Assembly (NCBI GenBank): GCA_030524665.1 | Contig: JAUNGL010000002.1 | Coordinates: 10,332 to 63,668, forward strand | DNA from: Lachnospiraceae bacterium | GTDB taxonomy: Bacteria > Bacillota > Clostridia > Lachnospirales > Lachnospiraceae | Reading direction: 5' to 3' | Length of the DNA: 53,337 bases | Shown: piece by piece, positions 51,807 to 53,337 of the stretch | Layout: each line of letters starts with the position of its first letter | Position numbering within the stretch: position 1 is the first letter of the stretch | Position numbers and translations under genes: made by a program | The notes under the pieces: model-generated | The model's database searches: none | Told to the model about the DNA's origin: nothing | What the model saw: the letters and a program-made list of their open reading frames with translations, nothing else

Positions 51807-53045
51807 TTAAAACCTTTCAAATATACTCTTCGTACAAACAGCAATGCCAAGGGAAACCATCCCCGCAAACAATATTACGGCAAATTCAAATCCTTTACAG
51901 ATTTCAAACAAAACACCATACAGGGCATTTCCCAGGGGCTGTGCACACATGGATACGGTCAGGATTACTGCGATCACCTTTCCAATTAAATTCTGCGGGG
52001 TCTCTGTCTGCACAAAGGACATCATCTGTACGGTAAACACGGTGGAAAATATCATGATTACGAAACAGCAGGCGGTCATAACCACATAATTTACCATGCC
52101 TGAGGAAAAGAACAGCAATGCCGCGCCCATAGGAAATACACAGACCGCGCAGGCTACAATCAAATTTCCTGCTTTCCGGATAGTCAGCCTGTCTGCAAAA
52201 ATACCTGCACAGATGCCGCCTGCCAGACCGCCTGCACCCAATGCACCTTCCGCAAAACCGTACAGCCTGTTTGCCTGTACCGCTTCCAGATTCAATACCT
52301 CTGTAATCAGATACGGAAGTCCGACAATGATCATAGCAGACAGAAACAGATTGATGCCGCAGATGACAAGCAGCCCCCGCCCAATCGCAGGCTGATCCTT
52401 CCGGATAAAGCGGATACTTACACCAAAATCATCCTTTACTATCTTCCACATATTTCCGCTGGTGCTCTGTTTCACAAAGGGTATTCTGATAAATAATTCC
52501 ATCACAGCCGACATTACAAAGCATATCATACAAACCCACAGTACCGCATTCAGGCCATACGCACTATAGAGGATTCCTCCGAGAACCGGGCCAAGCAGAG
52601 AGGCCAGCGAGCTGATCGTATTGATCACGGAATTGGCTTCCATAAAACGCTCCTGGCTCACCAGCGCGGGTACGCTTGCCTGTACGGACGGCTGATAGGC
52701 ACCCGCGATTCCATACAGAAGCATCAGAGTAGCCGTCAGCAAAAGCACAAGATTCACACTGTTCATAAGCAGAGAAAAAACCAGAATCACGGCAGCCGTG
52801 AAAAAATCCAGCGTAACCATGATATTCCGCTTATTTACTCGGTCTGCAATGATTCCTCCGACCGGCGACAATAGAATTGCCGGAAGAAACGCACATGCCA
52901 TAACGGTTCCGTAAAGTGCCGAGGACCCTGTCTGATTCAGCAAATACAGCGGCAAGGCAAATCTTATGATGGCATTCCCAAACAGCGAAATAATCTGCCC
53001 GATCACAACTAATGTAAAATCCTTCGTAAACAGTTTTTGACTCAT
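51807..53045 (-). CDS. MFS transporter (MFS_3/macrolide-efflux-like)
   Basis: 412 aa, about 12 membrane helices. Family marks: FTLVVIGQIISLFGNAIIRFALPLYLLNQTGS at the start, the motif-A-like GGIIADRVNKRNIMV loop between helices 2 and 3, and VQASVPALVSQERFMEANSV after helix 4. This group includes macrolide and siderophore exporters. ATG 53045 is preferred to 53051 since GGAGGG is well spaced only for the former. It is transcribed towards, but well separated from, the TetR gene. Confidence 0.88.
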   Translation of the reverse strand: MSQKLFTKDFTLVVIGQIISLFGNAIIRFALPLYLLNQTGSSALYGTVMACAFLPAILLSPVGGIIADRVNKRNIMVTLDFFTAAVILVFSLLMNSVNLVLLLTATLMLLYGIAGAYQPSVQASVPALVSQERFMEANSVINTISSLASLLGPVLGGILYSAYGLNAVLWVCMICFVMSAVMELFIRIPFVKQSTSGNMWKIVKDDFGVSIRFIRKDQPAIGRGLLVICGINLFLSAMIIVGLPYLITEVLNLEAVQANRLYGFAEGALGAGGLAGGICAGIFADRLTIRKAGNLIVACAVCVFPMGAALLFFSSGMVNYVVMTACCFVIMIFSTVFTVQMMSFVQTETPQNLIGKVIAVILTVSMCAQPLGNALYGVLFEICKGFEFAVILFAGMVSLGIAVCTKSIFERF

Positions 53046-53164
53046 CTTCATTCCCTCCATTTTAATGAACATTTCTGAACAGCAACAGACTATCAGTACA
53101 AGCTGCTGATCCTCGTTCTTCTCACTAAGCTTCTGACTAATCGCGCAAAGAACTTTCCAATATA

Positions 53165-53181
53165 ATACCAACCGTCGGTAT
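53165..53181. promoter_or_regulatory. ATACC-N7-GGTAT dyad upstream of the MFS gene
   Basis: A 17-bp dyad ATACC (53165-53169) / GGTAT (53177-53181) around AACCGTC resembles common TetR-family operators. It differs from the AT-only dyad at the local TetR gene, so another regulator would be expected. Confidence 0.4.
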
Positions 53182-53200
53182 GTTTAGGAGTAAAAAAGAT

Positions 53201-53219
53201 CTGCCCTTTTTCAGGGCAG
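53201..53219 (-). terminator. intrinsic terminator of a gene entering from the right
   Basis: CTGCCCT/AGGGCAG, 7-bp stem, 5-nt loop. On the minus strand ATCTTTTTTAC follows, so it ends a minus-strand gene whose start lies outside the window. CTTTATTTT on the plus strand could let it act both ways. Confidence 0.7.
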
Positions 53220-53243
53220 CTTTATTTTACAGAAAGCCGAACT

Positions 53244-53337
53244 TCATGTAAGTGTCTGATAAATAACAGCCATCTGATAAATCGCAGATACCCGACCATT
53301 TGCATATACCTGATAGATTGCAGATACCTGATAAATC
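53244..53337 (-). repeat. 18-bp tandem repeat at the window edge, possibly the 3' end of a coding repeat
   Basis: From 53256 to the edge the sequence repeats every 18 bp (units starting 53256, 53274, 53292, 53310, 53328; consensus CTGATAAATTGCAGATAC). Because 18 is divisible by three, minus-strand frames stay open: one gives IYQVSA-like hexapeptides ending at TGA 53246-53244, another SGIC-type hexapeptides ending at TAA near 53229. The following terminator supports a minus-strand gene, but the frame cannot be decided from this fragment. Confidence 0.6.

Overview
The window (53.3 kb) reads as chromosome of a gut anaerobe of the Lachnospiraceae (Clostridia). The grounds are mid-range GC, strong AGGAGG-type ribosome sites, sigma-A promoters of TTGACA/TATAAT type, and gene families typical of that group: a mannan phosphorolysis operon, a sialic-acid operon, DUF1848, DegV, YolD plus a UvrX-like polymerase, and TipAS-type MerR. 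No rRNA, tRNA, CRISPR array or complete insertion sequence was seen. The species cannot be named from the sequence alone.

Layout. 1-5.4 kb: tail of an Rpn-type protein, an OLD-family ATPase/TOPRIM nuclease with a cysteine cluster, a YidC insertase with a small membrane protein, and a YolD/Y-family polymerase pair. 5.6-8 kb: a divergent AroE-like dehydrogenase and a MATE exporter. 8.1-23.3 kb: one long minus-strand operon for beta-mannan oligosaccharides: binding protein, two permeases, GH130_2, epimerase, GH130_1, an unknown membrane protein, a ManA-ROK fusion, NUDIX, sugar phosphomutase, GH36 and a CE17-like esterase. 23.6-24.7 kb: its probable LacI regulator. 24.8-27.6 kb: DegV and a two-component system. 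27.9-35.3 kb: mixed single genes (acetyltransferases, AraC, an orphan Cas6, a broken AAA-ATPase/nuclease gene, MerR, DUF1848). 35.6-41 kb: an ABC-2 exporter operon ending in a Smr-less MutS2-like gene, preceded by a long leader with a tiny ORF, a folded RNA and three intrinsic terminators. 41.3-49.2 kb: a complete sialic-acid operon divergent from nagB. 49.4-53.3 kb: MerR, flavodoxin-like, TetR and MFS genes, then an 18-bp tandem repeat at the right edge.

How the parts work together. In the mannan operon the transporter brings in short, galactosylated and acetylated manno-oligosaccharides. GH36 and the esterase remove galactose and acetyl groups. The epimerase makes mannosyl-glucose ends and the two GH130 enzymes phosphorolyse them to Man-1-P and glucose. 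The mutase and the ManA half carry Man-1-P to Fru-6-P, and the ROK half looks placed to phosphorylate glucose, although its catalytic Asp is replaced. In the sialic-acid operon the symporter, NanA, NanK, NanE, NagA and NagB form the full path from Neu5Ac to Fru-6-P, under an RpiR-type regulator.

The strongest candidates for something new are the leader of the ABC-2 exporter (40.49-40.96 kb), the ManA-ROK fusion with its N/D swap, two dispersed structured repeat families (two copies each), the orphan Cas6 with a structured repeat just downstream, and a mannan binding protein without a lipobox together with a membrane-anchored companion.
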